The notes under the pieces were generated by a model. The model made no database searches and was not told where the DNA came from. It saw only the letters and a list, made by a program, of their open reading frames with translations. Positions 1 to 7,804 of a DNA stretch of 64,000 nucleotides are shown in pieces. Position 1 is the first letter of the stretch. Each line of letters begins with the position of its first letter. The position numbers and the translations under genes were made by a program. Location: NCBI RefSeq assembly GCF_028656955.1, contig NZ_JAMDGY010000011.1, forward strand, positions 1 to 64,000, in the 5' to 3' direction. This DNA is from Pseudomonas fontis (GTDB lineage: Bacteria > Pseudomonadota > Gammaproteobacteria > Pseudomonadales > Pseudomonadaceae).

Positions 1-2
1 GC

Positions 3-30
3 ATTCTACGCTTTCCTCAGGGCCTGTCAA
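3..30 (-). promoter_or_regulatory. rRNA-type promoter, proximal copy (P3)
   Basis: On the minus strand a perfect -35 TTGACA (25-30) is followed after 16 bases by -10 TAGAAT (3-8). The stretch just upstream (about 31-60) is A/T-rich, like an UP element. It is the third of three evenly built promoters pointing off the left edge, the arrangement seen ahead of rRNA operons. In P. aeruginosa an rRNA operon lies beside msrQ, so a 16S gene beyond coordinate 1 is inferred, not seen. Confidence 0.8.
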
Positions 31-112
31 GCGTTTATTTTGAAGTCTTTCAGAATTTCCTGTTTAACTTCAAGCGCTTAACTCGCTACGATCTCTCGTC
101 AGCGGGAGGCGA

Positions 113-140
113 ATTCTACAGAACTTATCGTTGCTGTCAA
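113..140 (-). promoter_or_regulatory. rRNA-type promoter, middle copy (P2)
   Basis: The minus strand shows -35 TTGACA (135-140), a 16-base spacer and -10 TAGAAT (113-118), followed by a GC-rich discriminator (TCGCC). Hexamers and spacing match the proximal copy at 3-30. A short 16-base spacer with a GC-rich discriminator is typical of growth-rate-controlled stable RNA promoters. Confidence 0.8.
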
Positions 141-255
141 CTGCCTTTTTCACCGCTGTCGATCTTTCGATCGAAGCATTCCGGCACTACCTGGAACATC
201 TAACTAATTGAATTTCAAGGAGTTTTTTGTTCCGACTACGCCGGAAGTGGGGCGA

Positions 256-283
256 ATTATAGAGAGATTAAATCGAGCGTCAA
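256..283 (-). promoter_or_regulatory. rRNA-type promoter, distal copy (P1)
   Basis: The minus strand shows -35 TTGACG (278-283), a 16-base spacer and a consensus -10 TATAAT (256-261), then TCGCCCC as discriminator. The -35 hexamer contains the TGA stop codon of msrQ (280-282), so gene end and promoter share bases. No coding sequence is seen from 1 to 279; the stretch is the control region of the presumed rRNA operon. Confidence 0.8.
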
Positions 284-912
284 GGGCTAATTTTGACTTT
301 CGCATCAGAAAGTCGTTTTCGTCCAATCACCCGTGGAATCCGCTTCTCTATAGAAGGGATACGCAGGAGCAGCAGCGTCACCCCGATAGCCGCATACACC
401 GCCCATTGCTTGAGGTCTGCCCGCACTATCCAGAGAAAGTGCAACAACCCCAACCCCAGGATGGCATAGACCAGCTTGTGCAGCTTCTTCCATCGCGCGC
501 CAAGTCGACGCTGGCTGTAGCGGTTGGATGTGACCGCCAGGCACAGCAGGCCGAGCAACCCCAGTGAACCAACAATAATGTAGGGCCGCTTGCGCAGCTC
601 CACGCCAAGCTGCCCCCAATCGAGCCCCAATATAAAGAAGAGATAAGCGCTCAGGTGCAACACGATGTAGGCAAAGCACCACAGGCCCAACTGCCGACGG
701 ACCACAATCCAGCCCGACCAACCTGTAAGACGCTGCAAAGGGGTCATGCACAAGGTAATCAGCAGGAAGATCAGGCCGCCCTGCCCCAACCGATCGACCA
801 GCACCTTGCCCGGGTCTGGCCCCAAGGCGAAGATCCAGGCTTCATACAGCCAATACAGCGGCCAGACACACGCCAGGATAAAGATACCCAGGCGAAAGAG
901 TGGATAACGCAT
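280..912 (-). CDS. msrQ: MsrQ, heme-binding membrane subunit of the periplasmic methionine sulfoxide reductase
   Basis: MsrQ (YedZ family) is a b-type heme inner-membrane protein that passes electrons from the quinone pool to MsrP, which repairs oxidised methionines in periplasmic proteins. The 210-residue product is very hydrophobic, with about six membrane segments. Histidines inside segments (for example [10 protein letters not shown] and [15 protein letters not shown]) are the expected heme ligands. The start ATG sits at the msrP stop, so the pair should be translationally coupled. The stop codon lies inside the -35 box of the outermost rRNA-type promoter. Confidence 0.93.
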   Translation of the reverse strand: MRYPLFRLGIFILACVWPLYWLYEAWIFALGPDPGKVLVDRLGQGGLIFLLITLCMTPLQRLTGWSGWIVVRRQLGLWCFAYIVLHLSAYLFFILGLDWGQLGVELRKRPYIIVGSLGLLGLLCLAVTSNRYSQRRLGARWKKLHKLVYAILGLGLLHFLWIVRADLKQWAVYAAIGVTLLLLRIPSIEKRIPRVIGRKRLSDAKVKISP

Positions 913-1925
913 CAGTAGTTCTTCCGCAGATCCAGGCCACTATATAAAGCACCGACCTCATCGGCGTAGCCGTTGAACATCTGGGTCTCACGCACGTTCG
1001 GGCTGAACAGCCCGCTCGGCAGCCGGCGCTCACGCGCCTGGGTCCAGCGCGGGTGATCAACTGTCGGGTTGACGTTGGCGTAGAAGCCGTACTCGTCAGG
1101 CGCGATGTTCTGCCAGGTGGTCTTGGGTTGCTGCTCGACCAGGCTGATCCGCACAATCGACTTCACGCTCTTGAATCCATACTTCCATGGCACCACCAAA
1201 CGCAGTGGCGCGCCATTCTGATTCGGCAACTCGCGGCCATACATGCCGACGGCGAGAATAGCCAACGGGTTCATCGCTTCGTCCAGGCGCAAACCCTCGA
1301 CATAGGGCCAGTCGATCAAGGCAAAGCCGGATCGCTGCCCGGGCATATGCTTGGGGTCTTGCAGTGTTTCAAAGCGTATGTACTTGGCTTTGGAGGTCGG
1401 CTCGACCTGCTTGAGCAGCGCCGACAAGGGAAAGCCCATCCAGGGAATGACCATCGACCACGCTTCGACGCAACGCAAACGATAGATGCGCTCTTCAAGT
1501 TGATAGGGTTTCATGAAGTCTTCAAGCGCATAGCGACCGGGTTTGCCCACCTCGCCATCGATCACTACCGTCCACGGTGCCGTTACCAGCGCGCCAGCAT
1601 TTTCGGCCGGGTCGCCTTTATCGGTACCGAACTCATAGAAGTTGTTGTAGTGCGTAGCATCCTTGAATGGCGTGATCGCCTCACCCTTCACGGTCACTGC
1701 CTGCCACTGGGTGTTCGGCAGCTTTTCGGTAAACCAGTTAGGCGGGGAGCCGGTTTCTACATCCGCATAGCGCGAAGCCTCTGCGGCACTCGCCCAACGC
1801 GGCAGGCTGCTGGCCGCCAACACTGCGACCGAACCACCCAATAGAGCGCGACGAGAGAGATAGAAAGACTCGGGAGTGACCTCCGACTCTTTAGGGTCGG
1901 AGGCTCGGGGCAGCTTGATAAGCAT
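912..1925 (-). CDS. msrP: MsrP, periplasmic methionine sulfoxide reductase catalytic subunit
   Basis: This is the molybdopterin enzyme (YedY, sulfite-oxidase fold) that reduces free and protein-bound methionine sulfoxide in the periplasm. The 337-residue product has a Tat signal near residues 24-48 (SRRALLGG, then a hydrophobic stretch ending in Ala-Ser-Ala), fitting export of a folded Moco protein. The cysteine in [11 protein letters not shown] is the expected molybdenum ligand. A GGAG sits about six bases before the ATG. It forms a two-gene operon with msrQ. Confidence 0.95.
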   Translation of the reverse strand: MLIKLPRASDPKESEVTPESFYLSRRALLGGSVAVLAASSLPRWASAAEASRYADVETGSPPNWFTEKLPNTQWQAVTVKGEAITPFKDATHYNNFYEFGTDKGDPAENAGALVTAPWTVVIDGEVGKPGRYALEDFMKPYQLEERIYRLRCVEAWSMVIPWMGFPLSALLKQVEPTSKAKYIRFETLQDPKHMPGQRSGFALIDWPYVEGLRLDEAMNPLAILAVGMYGRELPNQNGAPLRLVVPWKYGFKSVKSIVRISLVEQQPKTTWQNIAPDEYGFYANVNPTVDHPRWTQARERRLPSGLFSPNVRETQMFNGYADEVGALYSGLDLRKNY

Positions 1926-1989
1926 GGTGACTCCGTAGAACCGGTGGGCTGATGCACCAGTAGACTACGGAGCCCGGGTGAAATTACAG

Positions 1990-2847
1990 CTATTCGGCAG
2001 TTTTCTTGCGGCGCGTGCGCAACAGGTACTGCACTGGGCCCGATGCTGCATAGGCGAGGAAGATCAGCAGCAGGATGCGCGGCGGATCGCTGAACACCAC
2101 GGCGAACACCAGCACAACGGCAAGGATGGCCACGAAGGGTACGCGCCCCTTGAGATCCAGCTCCTTGAAGCTGTTGTACTTGATGTTGCTGACCATCAGC
2201 ATGCCGGCAGCAGCTACCAACAGCGCGACCAGGAACGACAACTTCGAACCCTGGATGCCGTAATCGCTGAATGCCCAGACCGTACCCGCCACCACACCCG
2301 CAGCAGCCGGGCTGGCCAGGCCGATGAAGTAACGCTTGTCGGCGGTACCTACCTGGGTGTTGAAGCGTGCCAGACGCAATGCTGCGCCCGCTACATAGAT
2401 GAAGGCGACCATCCAGCCGACCTTGCCCATGTCGCCCAACGCCCAGCCAAAGGCCAGCAACGCCGGCGCCACACCGAAGGCGACCATGTCCGACAGCGAG
2501 TCGTACTCGGCACCGAAGGCGCTCTGGGTATTGGTCATGCGGGCAACGCGCCCGTCCAGACCATCGAGAACCATCGCCACAAAGATCGCGATGGCAGCAA
2601 AGGCGAAGTACTTGCTCGCCTCGCGCGGATCACCGGCACTCAAGGCGCTCTGCGCGCTCATCGAGTTGATGATCGAATAGAAACCGGCGAACAGGTTCGC
2701 GGTGGTGAACAGGTTTGGCAGCAGATAGATGCCACGATGCCGGACCTTGCGACCCTCGGCGTCATGCCCTTCTTCAACATGCTCATCGATCGGTAGCAGG
2801 CTTTCGGCGTCAGAGGCCTTGTTCGGCTCTTCGGGACGTTCGCTCAT
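1990..2847 (-). CDS. pssA: CDP-diacylglycerol-serine O-phosphatidyltransferase
   Basis: PssA makes phosphatidylserine from CDP-diacylglycerol and serine, the first committed step to phosphatidylethanolamine. The CDP-alcohol phosphotransferase signature is intact: DGRVAR, then G-x3-D-x3-D in FGAEYDSLSD. Several membrane helices follow, as in the type II (membrane) enzyme. An in-frame ATG exists at 2898, but I place the start at 2847 (MSERPEEPNK) because AAGG lies eight bases upstream; the product is 285 residues. An ATG two codons earlier is possible. ilvC lies upstream in the same direction behind a terminator. Confidence 0.92.
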   Translation of the reverse strand: MSERPEEPNKASDAESLLPIDEHVEEGHDAEGRKVRHRGIYLLPNLFTTANLFAGFYSIINSMSAQSALSAGDPREASKYFAFAAIAIFVAMVLDGLDGRVARMTNTQSAFGAEYDSLSDMVAFGVAPALLAFGWALGDMGKVGWMVAFIYVAGAALRLARFNTQVGTADKRYFIGLASPAAAGVVAGTVWAFSDYGIQGSKLSFLVALLVAAAGMLMVSNIKYNSFKELDLKGRVPFVAILAVVLVFAVVFSDPPRILLLIFLAYAASGPVQYLLRTRRKKTAE

Positions 2848-2952
2848 GGACATTACCTTGCAACGGTTTGGAAAGTGTTCGATAGACGCTTGCGACAAAG
2901 GTTCGCCGACAAACGTGATGAAGCTTTATACCAGAAGCTGACCGCCTAAACG

Positions 2953-2978
2953 AAAAAACGCGGCCGAAGCCGCGTTTT
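2953..2978 (-). terminator. Rho-independent terminator after ilvC
   Basis: Perfect arms ACGCGGC/GCCGCGT around a CGAA or TTCG tetraloop are followed on the minus strand by TTTTTT. It sits about 20 bases beyond the ilvC stop. The other side carries TTTT, so it may act weakly in both directions. Confidence 0.85.
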
Positions 2979-2996
2979 CATCGCATCAGGTCAAGA

Positions 2997-4040
<1,044 letters not shown>

Positions 4041-4065
4041 TCAGGCCATTCGCTAATTTTTTGAG

Positions 4066-4557
4066 TTAGATGCTGAGCACTTTGTCGCCACGGGCAATGC
4101 CGGTGACGCCACTGCGCACTGTTTCGAGAATGGACGCGGTACCGATGGCCTGAATGAAGCTGTCCAGTTTGTCGCTGGTGCCAGTCAGTTGAACGGTATA
4201 TACGCTACTGCTGACGTCGACAATCTGCCCCCGATAGATATCGGTGGTGCGCTTGATCTCGGCACGCTGAGCGCCCGTGGCCTTGACCTTGACCAGCATC
4301 AGTTCACGTTCGATATGCGCGCTTTCCGAGAGGTCGACCAACTTGACCACTTCGATCAGCTTGTTCAGGTTTTTGGTGATCTGCTCGATCACCTCATCAT
4401 GACCGACCGTGGTCAACGTCAGACGCGACAGGGTCGGGTCTTCGGTAGGCGCAACGGTCAGGCTTTCGATGTTGTAGTTGCGCTGCGAGAACAGACCGAC
4501 CACGCGCGACAAGGCGCCAGGTTCGTTTTCCAACAGCAGGGAAATAATGTGCCGCAT
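4066..4557 (-). CDS. ilvH: Acetolactate synthase small (regulatory) subunit
   Basis: This is the ACT-domain subunit that activates IlvI and gives valine feedback inhibition. Residues 1-75 form the N-terminal ACT domain (RHIISLLLENEPGALSRVVG and the NIESL segment); the rest matches the C-terminal domain. I start at 4557 (MRHII, 163 residues) because this ATG follows the ilvI stop codon by two bases, which suggests coupling. A longer in-frame start at 4587 would lie inside ilvI and match the family poorly. Confidence 0.95.
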   Translation of the reverse strand: MRHIISLLLENEPGALSRVVGLFSQRNYNIESLTVAPTEDPTLSRLTLTTVGHDEVIEQITKNLNKLIEVVKLVDLSESAHIERELMLVKVKATGAQRAEIKRTTDIYRGQIVDVSSSVYTVQLTGTSDKLDSFIQAIGTASILETVRSGVTGIARGDKVLSI

Positions 4558-4559
4558 GA

Positions 4560-6284
4560 TTAGGTCCGCTCCGTCTTGCTCAGCCACATATCGCGCATCG
4601 AGCCGTCTTTGATCTGCATCGGGTAGACGTGCTCGCTGTTATCGACCTGGATGTCGATGAACACCAGGCGATCTTTCAGTGCGAAGGCTTCCTCGAGTTT
4701 CGGCTTGAGGTCCTTCAGGCTGGTGATGCGGATACCCACGTGACCATAGGCTTCGGCCAATTTGACGAAGTCAGGCAACGATTCCATGTAGGAATGCGAG
4801 TGGCGGCTGTTGTAGGCCATGTCCTGCCACTGGCGAACCATGCCCAGTACACCGTTGTTCAGGTTGACGATCTTCACCGGCAGGTCGTACTGCAGGCAGG
4901 TCGACAGCTCCTGGATGTTCATCTGGATGCTGCCCTCGCCGGTGACACAGGCGACGTCCTGGTCCGGGAAGTTCAGCTTGATGCCCATGGCCGCCGGGAA
5001 ACCGAAGCCCATGGTGCCCAGGCCACCGGAGTTGATCCAGCGGTTCGGCTTGTTGAAGCGGTAGTACTGCGCCGCGAACATCTGGTGCTGGCCAACGTCG
5101 GAGGTGACGAAGGCGTCGCCCTTGGTGACTTCGCACAGGGTTTCGATCACGGTCTGTGGCTTGATGACGCTGCCGTCGCCCTTGTCATAAGGGAACATGC
5201 CGCGGTCACCGCGCCACTCTTCGATCTGTTTCCACCAGGCATCGATAGCGGCCTTTTCTGGCTGCTCGCCGATTTCGCGCAGGGTCGCGACCATTTCGGT
5301 CAGGACGCTGTCGACCGGGCCAACGATTGGAACGTCGGCCTTGATGGTCTTGGAGATCGACGCCGGGTCGATGTCGACGTGAATGATCTTGGCGTTCGGG
5401 CAGAACTTGGACGGGCCGTTGATAACACGGTCATCGAAGCGCGCACCGACGGCGAAGATCACGTCGGCATGGTGCATGGCCAGGTTGGCGGTATAGCTGC
5501 CGTGCATACCCAGCATGCCAAGGAACTGGCGATCGGTACCTGGATAGCTACCCAGGCCCATCAGGGTATTGGTGACAGGCACGTTGAGCAGTTGTGCCAA
5601 TTCGGTCAGTGCTGCAGAACCACCGCCCAGGATGACACCGCCGCCGGCATAGACGATCGGACGCTTGGCCGCAATGAGCATTTCTGCTGCTTTGCGGATC
5701 TGCCCGGAGTGACCGCGAACGGCAGGGCTGTAAGAGCGCAGTTTGACCTTCTTGGGGTAAACGTACTCGAACTTCTCCGCCGGGTTGGTCATGTCTTTCG
5801 GGATGTCGACAACGACAGGGCCCGGGCGACCGGATTGCGCAAGGTAGAAGGCTTTTTTCAGGACTTCCGGGATTTCCGAGGCATGTTTGATCATGAAGCT
5901 GTGCTTCACGATAGGCCGGGAAATACCGATCATGTCGGTTTCCTGGAAAGCATCGGTGCCGACCATGCTGCTAGGCACCTGGCCCGACAGGATGACCATC
6001 GGAATGGAATCCATGTACGCCGTGGCAATACCGGTAATGGCATTGGTGGCACCCGGACCGGAGGTCACCAGGACCACGCCGGCCTTGCCGGTGGCACGGG
6101 CGTAACCGTCCGCCATATGGGTAGCTGCCTGCTCGTGACGAACCAGGATATGACTGACTTCCGGTTCTTTGAACAGGGCATCGTAAACATGAAGGAGAGC
6201 ACCACCAGGGTACCCGTAAATGTGCTTAACGCCTTCGTCACGCAAAAAGCGGACGACCATTTCAGCGCCAGATAAAAGCTCCAC
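4560..6284 (-). CDS. ilvI: Acetolactate synthase large (catalytic) subunit
   Basis: This thiamine-diphosphate enzyme condenses pyruvate with pyruvate or 2-oxobutyrate at the entry to branched-chain amino acid synthesis. Visible parts are the catalytic glutamate region near [18 protein letters not shown], the central FAD-binding domain, and the cofactor motif beginning GEGSIQMN and ending LNN. I choose the GTG at 6284 (ELLSGAEMV, 574 residues) because GAGGTG lies six bases upstream. The frame stays open upstream to an ATG at 6377, giving a 31-residue extension I do not expect in the family. Confidence 0.95.
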   Translation of the reverse strand: MELLSGAEMVVRFLRDEGVKHIYGYPGGALLHVYDALFKEPEVSHILVRHEQAATHMADGYARATGKAGVVLVTSGPGATNAITGIATAYMDSIPMVILSGQVPSSMVGTDAFQETDMIGISRPIVKHSFMIKHASEIPEVLKKAFYLAQSGRPGPVVVDIPKDMTNPAEKFEYVYPKKVKLRSYSPAVRGHSGQIRKAAEMLIAAKRPIVYAGGGVILGGGSAALTELAQLLNVPVTNTLMGLGSYPGTDRQFLGMLGMHGSYTANLAMHHADVIFAVGARFDDRVINGPSKFCPNAKIIHVDIDPASISKTIKADVPIVGPVDSVLTEMVATLREIGEQPEKAAIDAWWKQIEEWRGDRGMFPYDKGDGSVIKPQTVIETLCEVTKGDAFVTSDVGQHQMFAAQYYRFNKPNRWINSGGLGTMGFGFPAAMGIKLNFPDQDVACVTGEGSIQMNIQELSTCLQYDLPVKIVNLNNGVLGMVRQWQDMAYNSRHSHSYMESLPDFVKLAEAYGHVGIRITSLKDLKPKLEEAFALKDRLVFIDIQVDNSEHVYPMQIKDGSMRDMWLSKTERT

Positions 6285-6528
6285 GTTGTTCACCTCTAAA
6301 ACGCCAGAATACCGTCCAATTGGAACGGGTCTTAATAGGTTTACTGCCAAGCAGAGCATGAGCGACGAAGTCAGCACTGACTGAGCAAGTATTGGGAGTA
6401 CCCCAGAGTGTTGCGGGGTTTTCCCACCCAGCGCGAGGTAACGCGTTGCGGGGTGTAACAGGTCGGCGCGGGTGTGCGCCTCATGATCTGCTTAGCGGGT
6501 CTGCTTCTGGCAGTCCCTCTACAGCGGA
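6285..6528 (-). other. Long 5' leader of the ilvI-ilvH-ilvC operon
   Basis: About 244 bases separate the ilvI GTG from the transcription start inferred from the promoter at 6535-6563. The leader holds repeated CCCCGCAAC segments able to form alternative stems, and a 37-codon ORF at 6371-6484 that ends in Leu-Leu and lacks a clear Shine-Dalgarno. No poly-U terminator is visible, so classical attenuation is not supported. The length suggests some post-transcriptional control. Confidence 0.4.
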
Positions 6529-6534
6529 CTTTGG

Positions 6535-6563
6535 ATTCTTCTGATTCAGAGCCTCCAAGTCAA
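6535..6563 (-). promoter_or_regulatory. Candidate sigma-70 promoter of ilvIHC
   Basis: On the minus strand, -35 TTGACT (6558-6563) and -10 AAGAAT (6535-6540) are 17 bases apart, which would start RNA near 6528. The -10 matches TATAAT at four of six positions. It is the best match between the upstream terminator and ilvI. Confidence 0.55.
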
Positions 6564-6589
6564 GAAAAATTATTGCCAATTTTTCTTGA
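6560..6589. promoter_or_regulatory. Perfect 12-bp inverted repeat overlapping the ilvI -35 box (candidate operator)
   Basis: Arms TCAAGAAAAATT and AATTTTTCTTGA flank a six-base centre. The site covers about -32 to -61 relative to the inferred start, where an activator or repressor dimer would bind. E. coli ilvIH is controlled by Lrp, which binds AT-rich palindromes, so an Lrp-family regulator is a reasonable guess. The element has no U-tract of its own beyond the arms and is AT-rich, so a terminator is unlikely. Confidence 0.5.
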
Positions 6590-6594
6590 GGACT

Positions 6595-6648
6595 TCATTC
6601 AATCACCACGATTCCTAAAAGCAGCAGCAGAAAAAACACATATGGCAT
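6595..6648 (-). CDS. 17-codon ORF rich in Leu, Val and Ile upstream of ilvI (possible leader peptide)
   Basis: The ORF reads MPYVFFLLLLLGIVVIE; ten of 17 residues are Leu, Val or Ile. It ends a few bases before the palindrome at 6560-6589. Composition resembles leader peptides of branched-chain attenuators. Against this, it has no Shine-Dalgarno, its ATG directly follows the U-tract of the preceding terminator, and the best ilvI promoter lies downstream of it. It would be translated only on read-through RNA or from an unseen promoter. It may be chance. Confidence 0.2.
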   Translation of the reverse strand: MPYVFFLLLLLGIVVIE

Positions 6649-6673
6649 AAAAAAGGGCCACAATCTGCGGCCC
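6649..6673 (-). terminator. Terminator after the yqcC-like gene
   Basis: On the minus strand GGGCCGCA and TGTGGCCC form a stem (6655-6673) followed by TTTTTT (6649-6654). It closes the mrcB-lpoP-yqcC operon before the ilvI control region. Confidence 0.85.
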
Positions 6674-6699
6674 TAAGGGTAAAAAAAGAAGAAATCAGG

Positions 6700-7023
6700 C
6701 TAAGCGCTGATCAATTGATCAAATTCCGCCAACAGTCGACGCAACTCGCGACTTTGCTCCGGGCGGTCCACATAAACCGTTTCAGCCATGACTAGAATGC
6801 CCGATGCGCTTGGCAGTGCCAGGCCCATTTCGAGGATCTGTTTCATCCGTGGCAGGAAGATCCACTGCAACCACTGGTCAAAGCTCATGGTGTCCACGGC
6901 AAAGGGCACGGTACTGGCCAGTGCCTGCGCGCTCGGCGGCGCTTCGTCCCACCAGCCCTGTGCATGCAGCTCGTGCTTGATCAGCAGCAGGTGGTCGGCG
7001 ATATCCAGAATGCGTTGGTCCAT
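6700..7023 (-). CDS. YqcC family protein
   Basis: A 107-residue soluble protein of the YqcC family (DUF446), whose function is not established. It is mostly helical, with the conserved-looking segments WWDEAPPS and MSFDQWLQWIFLPRM. Its ATG shares a base with the end of the lpoP gene, so it is translated as part of the lpoP unit. No signal peptide or membrane segment is seen. Any link to cell-wall synthesis is only from gene order. Confidence 0.8.
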   Translation of the reverse strand: MDQRILDIADHLLLIKHELHAQGWWDEAPPSAQALASTVPFAVDTMSFDQWLQWIFLPRMKQILEMGLALPSASGILVMAETVYVDRPEQSRELRRLLAEFDQLISA

Positions 7024-7778
7024 TACAGGCTGACCTGCGCTTTCTGGCGGGCCAGTGCAGCGCCTGCGGCATCACCCTGCTTGTCACGGGCCTGGGCGAT
7101 GATGTTCCACAGCCCGGCCTGCAGGTCTGGGCGACCGTTGGCATAAGTCAGCGCACGACGCGCCAGTTGCTCGGATTGCGCAGCATCACCTTGGGCCAGG
7201 CGCACCTGGGCCAGGCGATACAGCACTTGCGGCTCGCGCGGAGCAATACGCTGGGCGCGCTCCAGGCTCGACGAAGCGCCGTTGTAGTCGCCGCTGCCCT
7301 GTTGCTGCTGGGCGGTGGTCAACAGCGCCAGCACCGGGCCATCCAACTGCTCGTCGGCAGACAGGCCACCCGCGCTGGAGCTGGCACGCGGGATACCGGT
7401 AGGCGCAGCAGGTGCGCTCGGTGCGGTGTAGCTACCCCCGGTGCTCGGCGGCATCGAGTAGGTGTTGGTATCCACCGGCCCTGGAGTAATCCCGCCGGTG
7501 GAAATTGCTGCCGGCCCGGTCGAGGCCGGGAACGTCTGGATCGGCGAAGCGCCAGCACCTTGCGGCACCATCACGGTAACGCCGGAATCCTGCGGCACCA
7601 CCTGGGCCTGGCGCGTCCCGTTGTTGACGGACGACGCCGCACCACGGTTGGCCGAAACCCGCTCACTGTTTGAAACCCGCGTACCCGAATCCACTACCGG
7701 AATCGAGCCGCGCTGGACGCTGGCACAGCCGTTAAGCAAAGCCAACGCCGTCAAGGCAGGAAACAACCACTTGTTCAC
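7023..7778 (-). CDS. lpoP: TPR lipoprotein, probable PBP1b activator LpoP
   Basis: A 251-residue outer-membrane lipoprotein. The signal peptide ends in a lipobox (LALLNGC, Cys18). A low-complexity Ser/Thr/Pro/Gly linker spans about 25-140, followed by helical tetratricopeptide repeats (ALLTTAQQQQGSGDYNGA, PQVLYRLAQVRLAQGD). This layout and the place directly after the PBP1b gene match LpoP, shown in P. aeruginosa to activate PBP1b. The linker would span the periplasm to reach the synthase. The identity is inferred from architecture and neighbour. Confidence 0.8.
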   Translation of the reverse strand: MNKWLFPALTALALLNGCASVQRGSIPVVDSGTRVSNSERVSANRGAASSVNNGTRQAQVVPQDSGVTVMVPQGAGASPIQTFPASTGPAAISTGGITPGPVDTNTYSMPPSTGGSYTAPSAPAAPTGIPRASSSAGGLSADEQLDGPVLALLTTAQQQQGSGDYNGASSSLERAQRIAPREPQVLYRLAQVRLAQGDAAQSEQLARRALTYANGRPDLQAGLWNIIAQARDKQGDAAGAALARQKAQVSL

Positions 7779-7804
7779 GTCACACCCTCTTCGCTAAGTG
7801 CTGC

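Noticed and set aside
208..567. 119-codon plus-strand frame at the left edge
   Set aside because: It runs across the rRNA-type promoter region and antisense to msrQ, with no known domain.
6285..6377. N-terminal extension of IlvI from an ATG at 6377
   Set aside because: The GTG at 6284 has a good ribosome-binding site and gives the normal 574 residues.
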